Shown here in pieces: positions 24,313 through 34,489 of a DNA stretch of 46,447 bases. A model generated the notes under the pieces. It saw only the letters and a program-made list of their open reading frames with translations. It made no database searches and had not been told where the DNA came from. The stretch lies in the NCBI GenBank assembly GCA_946481025.1, contig CAMLNA010000017.1, forward strand, positions 1 to 46,447, read 5' to 3'. The position numbers and the translations under genes are program-made. This stretch comes from an uncultured Rivibacter sp. (GTDB taxonomy: Bacteria; Pseudomonadota; Gammaproteobacteria; Burkholderiales; Burkholderiaceae). The number at the start of each line of letters is the position of its first letter. Positions within the stretch are counted from its first letter, which is position 1.

Positions 24313-25305
24313 ATGAACAAGGCAATGCTGAAGGTCGTGGCCGTTGCGCTGGCGGCGGCGCTGGCAACCGCGTCGGCGTGGGCCCAGAAGAAGACCCTCG
24401 CAGTGGTGGTCAAGGGCCTGGACAACCCGTTCTTCACGGTGCTGGGCGACGGCTGCGCGCTGTGGAACAAGGAGAACCCGAACTCGGAGTACACCTGCCT
24501 GTACACCGGTCCGGCCTCCAGCGCCGACGAGGCCGGCGAGGTGCAGATCGTCGAGGACCTGATCAACAAGGGCGTGGCCGGCATCGCGATATCGCCGTCC
24601 AACGCCCCGGCGATGGCGAACATGCTGAAGGCCAGGCGCCCGAAGATGCCGATCATGACGATCGACGCCGACCTGGCCGCCACCGACCGCGCACTTCGCA
24701 GGACCTACCTCGGCACCAACAACTACGACATGGGCGTGCTGATGGCCAGGCACCTGGGGCAGCTCAAGCCAAAGGGCGGCACGGTGTGCCTGCAACTCGG
24801 CAACGTCGCGGCGGACAACATCAATGCGCGGGCGGCGGGCTTCCGCGACACGATCAGCGGCAAGAAGGGCATCGACCGACTCAAGGGCGAGGGCGGCTGG
24901 ACCGAAATCGCCGGCTGCCCGGTGTTCACCAATGACCAGATCGACCTCGCGAATCAGCAGATGGCCGACGTGTTCACCAAGAACCCGAAGCTGGACGCGT
25001 TCATCCTGATCGGCGGCTGGGCCCAGTTCGGTCCGCAGGCCTATGCGCAGGTCACGGACCAGGTGATGCCGAGGCTCAAGGCCAAGGAGCTGATCATCAT
25101 TGCAGGCGACACGCTGCCGCCCCAGCTCGACGCGCTCAAGGCCGGCCGCAGCCATGCGCAGATCGGTCAGCGCCCGTTCGAGATGGGCCGTCGCGCGCCG
25201 GCGGTGCTGATCGACCTCATCAACGGCAAGCAGGTGGCCGATCCGCTCTACACGGGGCTGGACGAATGCACCCAGGCCAACCTGGGCAAGTGCCCGGCCA
25301 AGTGA
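24313..25305 (+). CDS. Sugar ABC transporter substrate-binding protein 1
   Basis: A 330-residue periplasmic binding protein of the ribose/galactose type (peripla_BP_4). A Sec signal ends ASAWA|QKK at about residue 23. The mature protein starts KTLAVVVKGLDNPFF, with AGEVQIVEDLINKGVAGIAISPSNA and TIDADLA in the ligand cleft. Two Cys pairs (GCALW/YTCLY and GLDECTQANLGKC) may form disulphides. AAGGAG lies before the ATG at 24313; the earlier in-frame ATG at 24247 gives a basic tail that would spoil the signal peptide. It opens the eight-gene run behind operator site 2 and belongs with the next two genes. Confidence 0.92.
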   Translation: MNKAMLKVVAVALAAALATASAWAQKKTLAVVVKGLDNPFFTVLGDGCALWNKENPNSEYTCLYTGPASSADEAGEVQIVEDLINKGVAGIAISPSNAPAMANMLKARRPKMPIMTIDADLAATDRALRRTYLGTNNYDMGVLMARHLGQLKPKGGTVCLQLGNVAADNINARAAGFRDTISGKKGIDRLKGEGGWTEIAGCPVFTNDQIDLANQQMADVFTKNPKLDAFILIGGWAQFGPQAYAQVTDQVMPRLKAKELIIIAGDTLPPQLDALKAGRSHAQIGQRPFEMGRRAPAVLIDLINGKQVADPLYTGLDECTQANLGKCPAK

Positions 25306-25392
25306 CCATCGGCTGCTGAAGCGGACGAGGGGAGGAACGCACCGAGGTGCCACCGGCGTCCCGATGCGCAACGCGACGACGAGCCCGGCAGC

Positions 25393-26133
25393 ATGTCGAT
25401 CCTGGAACTCTCGAACGTCTCCAAGCACTTCGGCGCGATCCATGCGCTGGCCAACGTGTCGCTGACCCTGCGCGGCGGCGAGGTGGTCGGCCTCATGGGC
25501 GACAACGGCGCGGGCAAGTCGACGCTGGTCAAGATCATTGCCGGCAACTTTCCGCCCAGCACGGGCACGATCACCATGCTCGGGCGCCCTGTCCAGTTCA
25601 GCAAGCCGTCGCAGGCCCGCGGCCAGGGCATCGAGGTCGTCTACCAGGATCTCGCGCTGTGCGACAACCTCAGCGCTGCGGAAAACGTGTTCCTGGGGCG
25701 CGAGCTCATGCGAGGCTTCGGGCCGTTGCGCTGGATCGACTACCGGGCGATGTTCCGGCGGGCCGGCGAGCTGTTCATCGAGCTCAAGTCCGAGACGCGC
25801 CCGCAGGACCTGGTGCGCCGCATGTCGGGCGGGCAGCGCCAGGCCGTGGCCATCGCTCGCACGCGGCTGTCGGATCCGAAGATCGTGCTGATGGACGAAC
25901 CCACCGCCGCGATCAGCGTGCGCCAGGTCGCCGAGGTGCTCGAGCTGATCCGCCGCCTGCGCGGCCACCAGATCGCGGTGGTGCTGATCAGCCACCGCAT
26001 GCCCGACGTGTTCGCGGTGGCCGACCGCGTGGTCGTCCTGCGGCGCGGCCAGAAGGTGGCCGACAAGCCGGTGGCCCAGACCTCGCCGGAGGAGGTCACC
26101 GGCCTCATCACCGGCGCGATCGCCGCTGCCTGA
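25393..26133 (+). CDS. Sugar ABC transporter ATPase 1 (single domain)
   Basis: A 246-residue ATPase with one nucleotide-binding domain, as in FrcA-type fructose importers. Walker A is GDNGAGKST, the Q-loop lies in VVYQDLALCDNLS, the signature is MSGGQRQAVAIAR, Walker B is IVLMDEPTAAIS and the switch His is in LISHRMPDV. It energises the permease that follows. The 87-base gap after the binding protein holds GGGGAGG but no terminator that I can see. The single-domain form implies a homodimer on the permease, in contrast to the double-domain ATPase of the second importer in the same operon. Confidence 0.92.
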   Translation: MSILELSNVSKHFGAIHALANVSLTLRGGEVVGLMGDNGAGKSTLVKIIAGNFPPSTGTITMLGRPVQFSKPSQARGQGIEVVYQDLALCDNLSAAENVFLGRELMRGFGPLRWIDYRAMFRRAGELFIELKSETRPQDLVRRMSGGQRQAVAIARTRLSDPKIVLMDEPTAAISVRQVAEVLELIRRLRGHQIAVVLISHRMPDVFAVADRVVVLRRGQKVADKPVAQTSPEEVTGLITGAIAAA

Positions 26134-26151
26134 AGCCACCCGGTTCACGCG

Positions 26152-27195
26152 ATGAACAAGGCTGTTTCCATCGATGCCAGCCTGCAGGAGGCGGCCGGCG
26201 GGCAGGCGCGCCGCCGCGGCTGGTCCTGGCTGATCGGCCAGCAGACCTTCTGGGTCACGGTGGCGGCCGTGCTGGCCTTCGTGTCGCTCACGCTGGCCAG
26301 CGACGTGTTCGCGACGCAGCAGAACCTGTTCAACGTGGGCCGCAACTTCGCGTTCGTCGCGATCATCGCCATCGGCATGACGGCGGTCATCGTCACCGGC
26401 GGCATCGACCTCTCGGTCGGCGCGACCCTCGTGCTGTCCGGCATGGTGATCGGCATGGCGATGCATGCGGGCATGTCGATCTGGCTGGCCGTGCCGCTGG
26501 CGCTGGCCGTCTCGCTCGCGGTGGGCGCCGTCAACGGGGTGCTGGTTGCCTATGTGGGCGTGCCGCCCTTCGTGGTGACGCTGGGCATGCTGTCGATCGC
26601 GCGCAGCCTCGCGATGGTGCTGTCGGACAACCGCATGGTCTATTCGTTCGGGCCCGACCAGCCGGCGCTGCTGGCGCTGGGCGGGGGCTTCGTCGAGCTG
26701 TCCTTCCCGTTCGTCGATCCGGTGCGCATCCCGAACCCGCTGGTGTTCATGGCGGTGCTCGCGGTCCTCGCGAGCCTCGCGTTCCGGTGGACCCGCTGGG
26801 GACGCCATCTCTTCGCCATCGGCGGCAACGAGCGAGCGGCAGTGCTCAACGGCGTGCCGGTCAAGGCGGTCAAGGTCAGCGTGTACATGTTCTGCGCGCT
26901 GTGCGCCGGCATCGCGGGCATCCTGGAAGTGGGCTGGCTCGGCACGATCACCACGGGCCTGGGCCAGGGGATGGAGCTGACGGTCATCGCCGCGGCCGTG
27001 ATCGGCGGTGCCAACCTCTCGGGCGGCATCGGCACCGCCTTCGGCGCGGTGGTCGGCGCCGCGCTGATCGAAGTGATCCGCAACAGCCTGACGCTGCTGG
27101 GCATCAGCACCTTCTGGCAGGGCACCTTCGTCGGCAGCTTCATCGTCATCGCGGTGCTGTTCGACCGGCTTCGCTCACGAAGCGCGAGCGACTGA
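26152..27195 (+). CDS. Sugar ABC transporter permease 1
   Basis: A 347-residue inner membrane permease of the ribose type (BPD_transp_2) with about nine to ten helices. The family segment [19 protein letters not shown] is present near residue 80, and the EAA-like region contains FAIGGNERAAVLNGVPV. The C-terminal helices carry GGANLSGGIGTAFGAVVGA. It lies 18 bases after ATPase 1 and completes importer 1. Confidence 0.92.
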   Translation: MNKAVSIDASLQEAAGGQARRRGWSWLIGQQTFWVTVAAVLAFVSLTLASDVFATQQNLFNVGRNFAFVAIIAIGMTAVIVTGGIDLSVGATLVLSGMVIGMAMHAGMSIWLAVPLALAVSLAVGAVNGVLVAYVGVPPFVVTLGMLSIARSLAMVLSDNRMVYSFGPDQPALLALGGGFVELSFPFVDPVRIPNPLVFMAVLAVLASLAFRWTRWGRHLFAIGGNERAAVLNGVPVKAVKVSVYMFCALCAGIAGILEVGWLGTITTGLGQGMELTVIAAAVIGGANLSGGIGTAFGAVVGAALIEVIRNSLTLLGISTFWQGTFVGSFIVIAVLFDRLRSRSASD

Positions 27196-27230
27196 CCGCC
27201 TTCATCGACTCTGAAACGCAAGGAGACCCC

Positions 27231-28295
27231 ATGGCGAAGAACCTCAAAGGCCCCGGCATCTACCTCGCCCAGTTCGCGGGCGACGCGGCGCCGTTCGATT
27301 CATGGGAGGCAATCACCGCCTGGGCCGGGCGGCATGGCTTCAAGGGTGTGCAGATCCCGTCGTGGGACGGCCGCCTGTTCGACCTGCAGCGTGCCGCCGA
27401 GTCGCGCGGCTACTGCGACGAGATCGTGGGCATCGCCCGGGCCAACGGCGTCGAGGTCACCGAACTGGGCACGCACCTGCAAGGCCAGCTGGTGGCGGTG
27501 CACCCGGCCTATGACGACGCCTTCGACGCCTTCGCGCCGGCCGCAGTGCATGGCAAGCCGTCGGAGCGCCAGCGCTGGGCGGTGCAGCAGATGCTGCTGT
27601 CTGCCAAGGCCAGCCGCAACCTCGGCCTCACGAGCAACGTGAGTTTCCCCGGGGCGCTGGCCTGGCCTTACCTGTATCCATGGCCGCCGCGGCCCGCCGG
27701 CCTGGTCGAGGCGGCCTTCGACGAGCTGGCCAGGCGCTGGCGGCCGATCTTCGACGCATTCGACGAGGCCGGCTGCCACGTCTGCTTCGAGCTGCACCCC
27801 GGCGAGGACCTGTTCGACGGCACGAGCTTCGAGATGTTCCTGGAGCGTGTGCAGGGCCACCCGCGCTGCTGCCTGAACTACGACCCTTCGCACTTCGTGC
27901 TGCAGCAGCTCGACTACCTCGAGTTCATCGACGTCTACCACGATCGCATCAAGGCCTTCCATGTGAAGGATGCCGAGTTCCGGCCGACCGGGCGGCAGGG
28001 CGTCTACGGCGGCTACCAGTCGTGGGTGAACCGCGCCGGGCGCTTCCGCTCGCTCGGTGACGGGCAGGTCGACTTCGGCGCGATCTTCTCGAAGATGGCG
28101 CAGTACGACTACGGCGGCTGGGCCGTGCTGGAATGGGAATGCGCGCTGAAGCATCCCGAGGCCGGCGCAGCCGAGGGCGCGGAGTTCATCAGGCGCCACA
28201 TGATCCGGGTCACCGAGAAGTCCTTCGACGACTTTGCCGGCGGCACCACCGACCGGGCGCAGATCGAGCGCATGCTCGGCCTCGCCAGCCGCTGA
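27231..28295 (+). CDS. Sugar phosphate isomerase/epimerase-like TIM barrel
   Basis: A 354-residue xylose-isomerase-like TIM-barrel protein. Metal ligands can be proposed in order: Glu in CFELHPGED, Asp in NYDPSHF, His in AFHVKDAEF and Glu in VLEWECA, the E-D-H-E set of this superfamily. Its members isomerise or epimerise sugars, dehydrate inosose, or act on 3-keto sugars. Pairing with Gfo/Idh dehydrogenases recalls YcjR/YcjS of E. coli, where a glucoside is oxidised at C3 and the keto sugar is epimerised. Alternatives are an IolE-like dehydratase or a beta-eliminating enzyme. AAGGAG precedes the ATG. Confidence 0.85.
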   Translation: MAKNLKGPGIYLAQFAGDAAPFDSWEAITAWAGRHGFKGVQIPSWDGRLFDLQRAAESRGYCDEIVGIARANGVEVTELGTHLQGQLVAVHPAYDDAFDAFAPAAVHGKPSERQRWAVQQMLLSAKASRNLGLTSNVSFPGALAWPYLYPWPPRPAGLVEAAFDELARRWRPIFDAFDEAGCHVCFELHPGEDLFDGTSFEMFLERVQGHPRCCLNYDPSHFVLQQLDYLEFIDVYHDRIKAFHVKDAEFRPTGRQGVYGGYQSWVNRAGRFRSLGDGQVDFGAIFSKMAQYDYGGWAVLEWECALKHPEAGAAEGAEFIRRHMIRVTEKSFDDFAGGTTDRAQIERMLGLASR

Positions 28296-28308
28296 GGAGG
28301 GCGACGCC

Positions 28309-29478
28309 ATGGCCATCGAGTCTTCACGTGCTGCCCCGGCTGCCGGACGCCGCATACGGCTGGGGATGGTGGGCGGCGGCGAGGGTGCCTTCATCGGCGC
28401 GGTGCACCGTATTGCCGCCCGGCTGGACGACCAGTACGAGCTCGTGGCCGGTGCGCTGTCTTCGGAGCCCGGCAGGGCGCTGCGCTCGGCCGAGGCGATC
28501 GGCCTGCCGCGGGGCTATCCGGACTACCTCACGATGGCGCGAGAAGAGGCCGAGCGGGCCGACGGCATCGAGGCGGTTGCGATCGTCACGCCGAACGACC
28601 AGCACGCGCCGGCGGCCGAGGCCTTCCTGAAGGCCGGCGTGCATGTCATCTGCGACAAGCCGGTGACCACGACGCTGGCCGAAGCGCAGCGCTTGAAGGC
28701 GCTCGCGCAGCAGGCGAAGCGGATCTTCGCGGTGACGCACAACTACACCGGCTATCCGATGGTGCGGCATGCGCGCCAGCTGGTGCGCGAAGGCGCGCTC
28801 GGCGAGATCCGCGTCGTGCAGGTGGAATATGCGCAGGACTGGCTGACCGAGCGGCTCGAGAGCACCGGCCAGAAGCAGGCCGCCTGGCGCACCGATCCGA
28901 AGCGTTCGGGTGCGGGCGGCTGCATCGGCGACATCGGCACGCATGCCTTCAACCTGCTGCACTACGTGACCGGCCTGAAGACGAGCGAGCTGGCGGCCGA
29001 GCTGAGCACCTTCGTCGAGGGCCGTGCGCTCGACGACAACGTGCAGGTCATGCTGCGCCTGGCCAACGGCGCGCGCGGCTGCCTGTGGGCGAGCCAGGTG
29101 GCGCCCGGCAACGAGAACGGGCTGCGGCTGCGGGTGTACGGCAGCCGGGGCGGCGTCGAATGGGCCCAGGAACAACCGAACCAGCTGCGTCACGCGCCCT
29201 TCGGCGAGCCGGTGCGCACGGTGTCCCGCGGCACCGGTGCGGTGCTGGCCGACGGGCAGCGCGTCACGCGGCTGCCGTCTGGCCACCCGGAGGGGTACCT
29301 GGAGGCCTTTGCCACGGTGTATGCAGAGATCGCCGGGGCGATCCGCGCGGCACGCGACGGTGCGGTCCTGCCGGCCGAGGTGCACTTCCCGACGATCGAC
29401 GACGGCATCGAAGGCGTGGCGTTCATCGAGGCGGCCGTGCGGTCGTCGGCCGAGAACGGCCGCTGGGTGCGGCTGTAG
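28309..29478 (+). CDS. Gfo/Idh/MocA-family oxidoreductase 2
   Basis: A 389-residue NAD(P)-dependent dehydrogenase. The Rossmann start is [18 protein letters not shown]. It has CDKPVTTT in place of [14 protein letters not shown] in the active-site region and [20 protein letters not shown] with the family catalytic His. It is longer than oxidoreductase 1 and belongs to another branch, so the two probably catalyse different steps or act on different positions of one substrate. GAGGAGG lies before the ATG, 13 bases after the TIM-barrel gene, so the two proteins are likely made together. Confidence 0.9.
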   Translation: MAIESSRAAPAAGRRIRLGMVGGGEGAFIGAVHRIAARLDDQYELVAGALSSEPGRALRSAEAIGLPRGYPDYLTMAREEAERADGIEAVAIVTPNDQHAPAAEAFLKAGVHVICDKPVTTTLAEAQRLKALAQQAKRIFAVTHNYTGYPMVRHARQLVREGALGEIRVVQVEYAQDWLTERLESTGQKQAAWRTDPKRSGAGGCIGDIGTHAFNLLHYVTGLKTSELAAELSTFVEGRALDDNVQVMLRLANGARGCLWASQVAPGNENGLRLRVYGSRGGVEWAQEQPNQLRHAPFGEPVRTVSRGTGAVLADGQRVTRLPSGHPEGYLEAFATVYAEIAGAIRAARDGAVLPAEVHFPTIDDGIEGVAFIEAAVRSSAENGRWVRL

Positions 29479-29489
29479 GCGTGGGCGGC

Positions 29490-30954
<1,465 letters not shown>

Positions 30955-30974
<20 letters not shown>

Positions 30975-31992
30975 CAGCCTCGCCGCGCCGCTGGACGGCG
31001 AGGCGGCGCCCGGCGCGCAGGCGGAAGGCCGGCGCAGACTCGGCCGCAGGCTCGCCGGCGCGCGCCCGCTGATCGGGCTCGTGCTCGTGTGCATCGCCGG
31101 GCAGCTGCTCAACAGCGACTTCGGCACCTGGGACAACATGATGAACGTGCTGACGCGCACCGCGTTCATCGGGATCATCGCGGTCGGCATGTGCTTCGTG
31201 ATCATCGGCGGCGGCATCGACCTCTCCGTCGGCTCGATGGCAGCGCTGATCGCCGGCGCCGAGATCCTGCTGATGAACGCGCTCGCGCCGCACGCAGGCT
31301 CCTCGCCGATGGTGGTCGCGACAGGCATGGCCTCGGCCATCGCGATGGGCGCGGCTTTCGGCCTCGCGCACGGGCTGCTCATCACCAAGGGCAGCATCGA
31401 ACCGTTCATCGTCACCCTCGGCACGCTGGGCATCTTCCGGGCCGTGCTGACCTGGCTCGCCGACGGTGGCGCGATCACGCTCGACGGCACGCTCTCCGAA
31501 GCCTACGCGCCGGTCTACTACGGCAGCCTCCTCGGCATCCCGGTCCCGATCTGGGTCTTCGCAGCCGTCGCGGCGGCGGGCGCCTTCCTGCTCAACGGCA
31601 CCCGCTTCGGCCGCTACGTGCAGGCGATCGGCAGCAACGAGCAGGTCGCGCGTTACGCGGCGGTCGCGGTCGACCGCGTGAAGGTCGTCTCGTACGTGCT
31701 GCTGGGCGCCTGCGTCGGCGTCGCGACCGTGCTCTACGTGCCGCGGCTCGGATCGGCCTCGCCGACGACCGGGCTGTTGTGGGAACTGGAGGCGATCGCC
31801 GCGGTGATCGTGGGCGGCACGGCGCTGAAGGGCGGCAGCGGCAGTGTGTTCGGCACCGTCGTGGGCGCGGTGCTGCTGTCGGTCATCAGCAACATCCTGA
31901 ACCTGACCAGCATCATCAGCGTGTACCTCAACGCGGCGGTGCAGGGCGTGGTGATCATCATCGTGGCCTTCCTGCAGCGGGGACGGCGGTGA
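30955..31992 (+). CDS. Sugar ABC transporter permease 2
   Basis: A 345-residue ribose-type permease with about nine helices. [20 protein letters not shown] is the conserved membrane segment, and [20 protein letters not shown] the cytoplasmic loop that contacts the ATPase. The hydrophilic N-terminal 35 residues are longer than in permease 1. It overlaps ATPase 2 by 20 bases, with GAGGAG as ribosome site inside that gene. The second importer therefore runs ATPase, permease, binding protein, the reverse of the first. Confidence 0.92.
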
Positions 31993-32036
31993 TGTGAGTT
32001 CGTGGGCAACGCAACCAAAGCAACTGGAGACAAAGC

Positions 32037-33002
32037 ATGAACCGCAGATTCCTCGCGCGCACCGCGCTGGCGCTCGCCGCCGCCGCTGCGCTGACCGGCG
32101 CCCCGTCCGCCTGGGCGCAGAAGAAGGTCGTGATGGGTGTTTCGATCCCGGCCGCCACGCATGGCTGGACCGGGGGCGTCGTCTACTGGGCGAACCGCAC
32201 GAAGAAGGAGCTCGAGAAGGAGATCCCGGGCTTGAGCGTGGTGGTCAGGACGGCCGGTTCCGCGGCCGAGCAGGCCAACCAGGTGCAGGACCTGGCGACC
32301 GTCAACAAGATCGACACGCTGGTCATCCTGCCGTTCGAATCGGCACCGCTCACGCAGCCCGTCGCGCAGGTGAAGGGCAAGGGCGTGTTCGTCACCGTCG
32401 TCGACCGCGGGTTGAACGATCCGAATGCGCAGAACGCCTACGTCGCGGGGGACAACCCCGGCTTCGGCAAGGTGGCCGGCGAGTACATGGCGAAGGCGCT
32501 GAACGGCAAAGGCAACGTCGTCGTGCTGCGCGGCATCCCGACCGTGATCGACAACGAACGGGTGGACGCGTTCAACGCGGTGATGAAGAACCACCCCGAC
32601 ATCAAGGTGCTCGACGCGAAACACGGCAACTGGAACCGCGACGACGCGTTCAAGGTGATGCAGGACTTCCTCACGCGCTTCAAGCAGATCGACGCGGTGT
32701 GGGCGTCCGACGACGACATGGCCGTCGGCGTGCAGAAGGCGATCGCGCAGGCGAAGCGCAGCGACATCAAGCTCGTGCTCGGCGGCGCCGGCTCGAAGGA
32801 CTACATCAAGAAGGTGATGGATGGCGACAAGCTCGTCACCGCCGACGTGACCTACTCGCCGAGCATGATTGCCGACGCGATGAAGCTCACCGCCCGCGCA
32901 CGCGCCAAGGGTGAGCCGCTGCCCGAGAAGACCATCATCCCGTCGGTGCTCATCACGAAGGACAACGCGAAGCAGTACTACTTCCCGGATTCGCCCTTCT
33001 GA
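32037..33002 (+). CDS. Sugar ABC transporter substrate-binding protein 2
   Basis: A 321-residue periplasmic binding protein of the ribose type. The Sec signal ends PSAWA|QKK near residue 27, the same motif as in binding protein 1. The mature start is [19 protein letters not shown], with [29 protein letters not shown] and [11 protein letters not shown] following the cleft-forming segments of RbsB. The two binding proteins differ widely in sequence, so they are not a recent duplication and may bind different ligands. CTGGAGA precedes the ATG. It closes the operon; a six-pair stem after its stop has no T-run. Confidence 0.92.
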   Translation: MNRRFLARTALALAAAAALTGAPSAWAQKKVVMGVSIPAATHGWTGGVVYWANRTKKELEKEIPGLSVVVRTAGSAAEQANQVQDLATVNKIDTLVILPFESAPLTQPVAQVKGKGVFVTVVDRGLNDPNAQNAYVAGDNPGFGKVAGEYMAKALNGKGNVVVLRGIPTVIDNERVDAFNAVMKNHPDIKVLDAKHGNWNRDDAFKVMQDFLTRFKQIDAVWASDDDMAVGVQKAIAQAKRSDIKLVLGGAGSKDYIKKVMDGDKLVTADVTYSPSMIADAMKLTARARAKGEPLPEKTIIPSVLITKDNAKQYYFPDSPF

Positions 33003-33031
33003 AAGGGCCTGAACGGGCGGGTGGGCGTGTC

Positions 33032-34030
33032 TCAGCCCGGGTACCAGACGCGCCGCGGGTCATCCGCCGCGCGCTGGTAGTCCCAGGCCGAGTCGGCCAG
33101 GCGTGCCAGGTCGTACCTCGGACGCCAGCCGAGCAGGAAGCGCGCCTTGGCGTTGTCCAGCCAGGTGGAGTGGTGGTGCGTGCGGACCGGCACCAGCGGG
33201 CAGCCCCGCGTGCGGGCCAGGTGGTCGCCCAGGCGCACGTAGTCCACCGGCTCGTCCATGCACACGTTCATCAGCTGCTGGCGGGCACGCGGCTCGTCGA
33301 TCGCTGCGACGATGGCGCCGACCAGGTCGTCGACATGCACGAAGTTGCGCAGCAGGCCGCTGCCCTGCGCATCGAGCGGCACGGGGACGGCCCCCCGCCG
33401 CACGTGCTCGGCAGCGGCCTCGGCGCCGACGAGGTCGCACCATCGGGGAGCCCCGAACACGTCGGCCGCGAAGCTGAGGTGATGGCGCAGGTCGTCCTTT
33501 TCCATGATCCAGGGCGCGCGCAGGCAGCAGCCGTTGAGGTCGTACTGCAGGTAGTACTGCTGCAGCATCGTTTCCTCGAGCACCTTGGACAGCGCATAGC
33601 AGCCGGGATAGGGGCTGTAAGGCTGCGTTTCGGTGACCGGCGCGGGGTGCGGGTAGTGAAAGTGCCCGACGGCCGCATCGCCCCCGATGAGGATGAACTG
33701 GCGAAACGTGGGGCTCGCACGGCAGCCTTCGAGCAACCAGAACAGGCCTTTCACCGCCACGTCCATCACGTCGTCGGGGGTCTCCTTGCTGGTGGCGAGG
33801 TGGAGCACGTGGGTGACGCCGTCGAGGGCGCGCAGGACGTCCGCACGGTCCTGGATGGCGCCGAACAGCGATTCGACGCGCGCCTGGGCCGGCAGCGCCC
33901 GCCGATGACAAAGGGCCCGCACCCGCCAGTCGGTGAACGCCGGGGCGGCGAGCAGATGGTCGATGAAGGTGCGACCCACCTTGCCCGTTGCGCCGGTGAC
34001 GAGGATGAGGGGCGAGGAGGCCGATGCCAT
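33032..34030 (-). CDS. NAD-dependent epimerase/dehydratase-family protein
   Basis: A 332-residue extended short-chain dehydrogenase. The cofactor motif TGATGKVG is at residues about 11-18, followed by LHLATS, and the catalytic YALSK supplies Tyr and Lys. The family acts on nucleotide sugars, free sugars or sugar acids; uronate dehydrogenase-like and epimerase roles are both possible. I chose the ATG at 34030 because the next in-frame start (34171) would place operator site 3 inside the gene and would put about 50 Pro/Arg-rich residues before the Rossmann fold. It converges on the double ABC operon. Operator site 3 lies 88 bases upstream, linking it to the same regulon. Confidence 0.87.
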   Translation of the reverse strand: MASASSPLILVTGATGKVGRTFIDHLLAAPAFTDWRVRALCHRRALPAQARVESLFGAIQDRADVLRALDGVTHVLHLATSKETPDDVMDVAVKGLFWLLEGCRASPTFRQFILIGGDAAVGHFHYPHPAPVTETQPYSPYPGCYALSKVLEETMLQQYYLQYDLNGCCLRAPWIMEKDDLRHHLSFAADVFGAPRWCDLVGAEAAAEHVRRGAVPVPLDAQGSGLLRNFVHVDDLVGAIVAAIDEPRARQQLMNVCMDEPVDYVRLGDHLARTRGCPLVPVRTHHHSTWLDNAKARFLLGWRPRYDLARLADSAWDYQRAADDPRRVWYPG

Positions 34031-34117
34031 GGCGGGCTTGCGCAGCGGGTCGGGTCGGGGTCGCGGTGCAGGAGGATTTGAGTCCACGACCGAGCGGTTC
34101 TGCACTGGTGGAATCCA

Positions 34118-34133
34118 TGAGGTGCGCACCTCG
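34118..34133. promoter_or_regulatory. LacI-type operator, site 3
   Basis: TGAGGTGCGCACCTCG contains the same GAGGTGCGCACCTC core as site 2, with only the last base changed. It lies between the epimerase and the DUF3606 gene, 88 bases upstream of the epimerase start. It most likely controls the epimerase; an effect on DUF3606-ligD cannot be excluded. Confidence 0.72.
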
Positions 34134-34264
34134 TCTTGCGGCTCGTCCCGCATGGATGGGACTGTAGGCATGCGCCGTCACGCCGGCTGCGCCCTGTCTG
34201 CTACCCCTGGCGGCGATGTCGGCGCGAGACTGGGTCATCCATCGGACCGACTCGGAGGTACACC

Positions 34265-34489
34265 ATGGACGACAAGAGCAGAGCGCACGGCCAGGACCGC
34301 AACCGCATCAACGTCAACCAGGACTACGAGGTCCGCGACTGGGCCCGGCGGTTCGACGCCTCGCCGCAGCAGATACGCGATGCAGTGAAGGCCGTCGGCG
34401 ACCGGGCCGACGAGGTGGAGATGCACCTGAAGGGTTCTCGCGCGTCGAGCAATGCCAGCAGCGAGCAGGCGGCGGAAGGCCGCGGCTGA
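34265..34489 (+). CDS. DUF3606 small protein
   Basis: A 74-residue protein of the DUF3606 family: MDDKS followed by DRNRINVNQDYEVRDWARRF, then a short helix pair with SPQQIRDAVKAVGDRADEVEMHL. The family is common in proteobacteria, has no established function and is often near stress or DNA-repair genes. GGAGG six bases before the ATG is the strongest ribosome site nearby. Its last 38 bases overlap the start of ligD, which has no good ribosome site of its own, so ligD translation is probably coupled to it. Confidence 0.85.
   Translation: MDDKSRAHGQDRNRINVNQDYEVRDWARRFDASPQQIRDAVKAVGDRADEVEMHLKGSRASSNASSEQAAEGRG

Noticed and set aside
25343..25358. A fourth operator-like sequence (CGAGGTGCCACCGGCG) before ATPase 1
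   Set aside because: Only the left half matches; one base is missing from the centre and the right arm is lost, so symmetry is not preserved.
29376..29392. GAGGTGCACTTC inside oxidoreductase 2, resembling an operator
   Set aside because: It lies within coding sequence, lacks the central GC and has poor symmetry.
32994..33010. A terminator after binding protein 2 (GCCCTT / AAGGGC)
   Set aside because: The six-pair stem overlaps the stop codon and has no T-run; the evidence is too weak to call.
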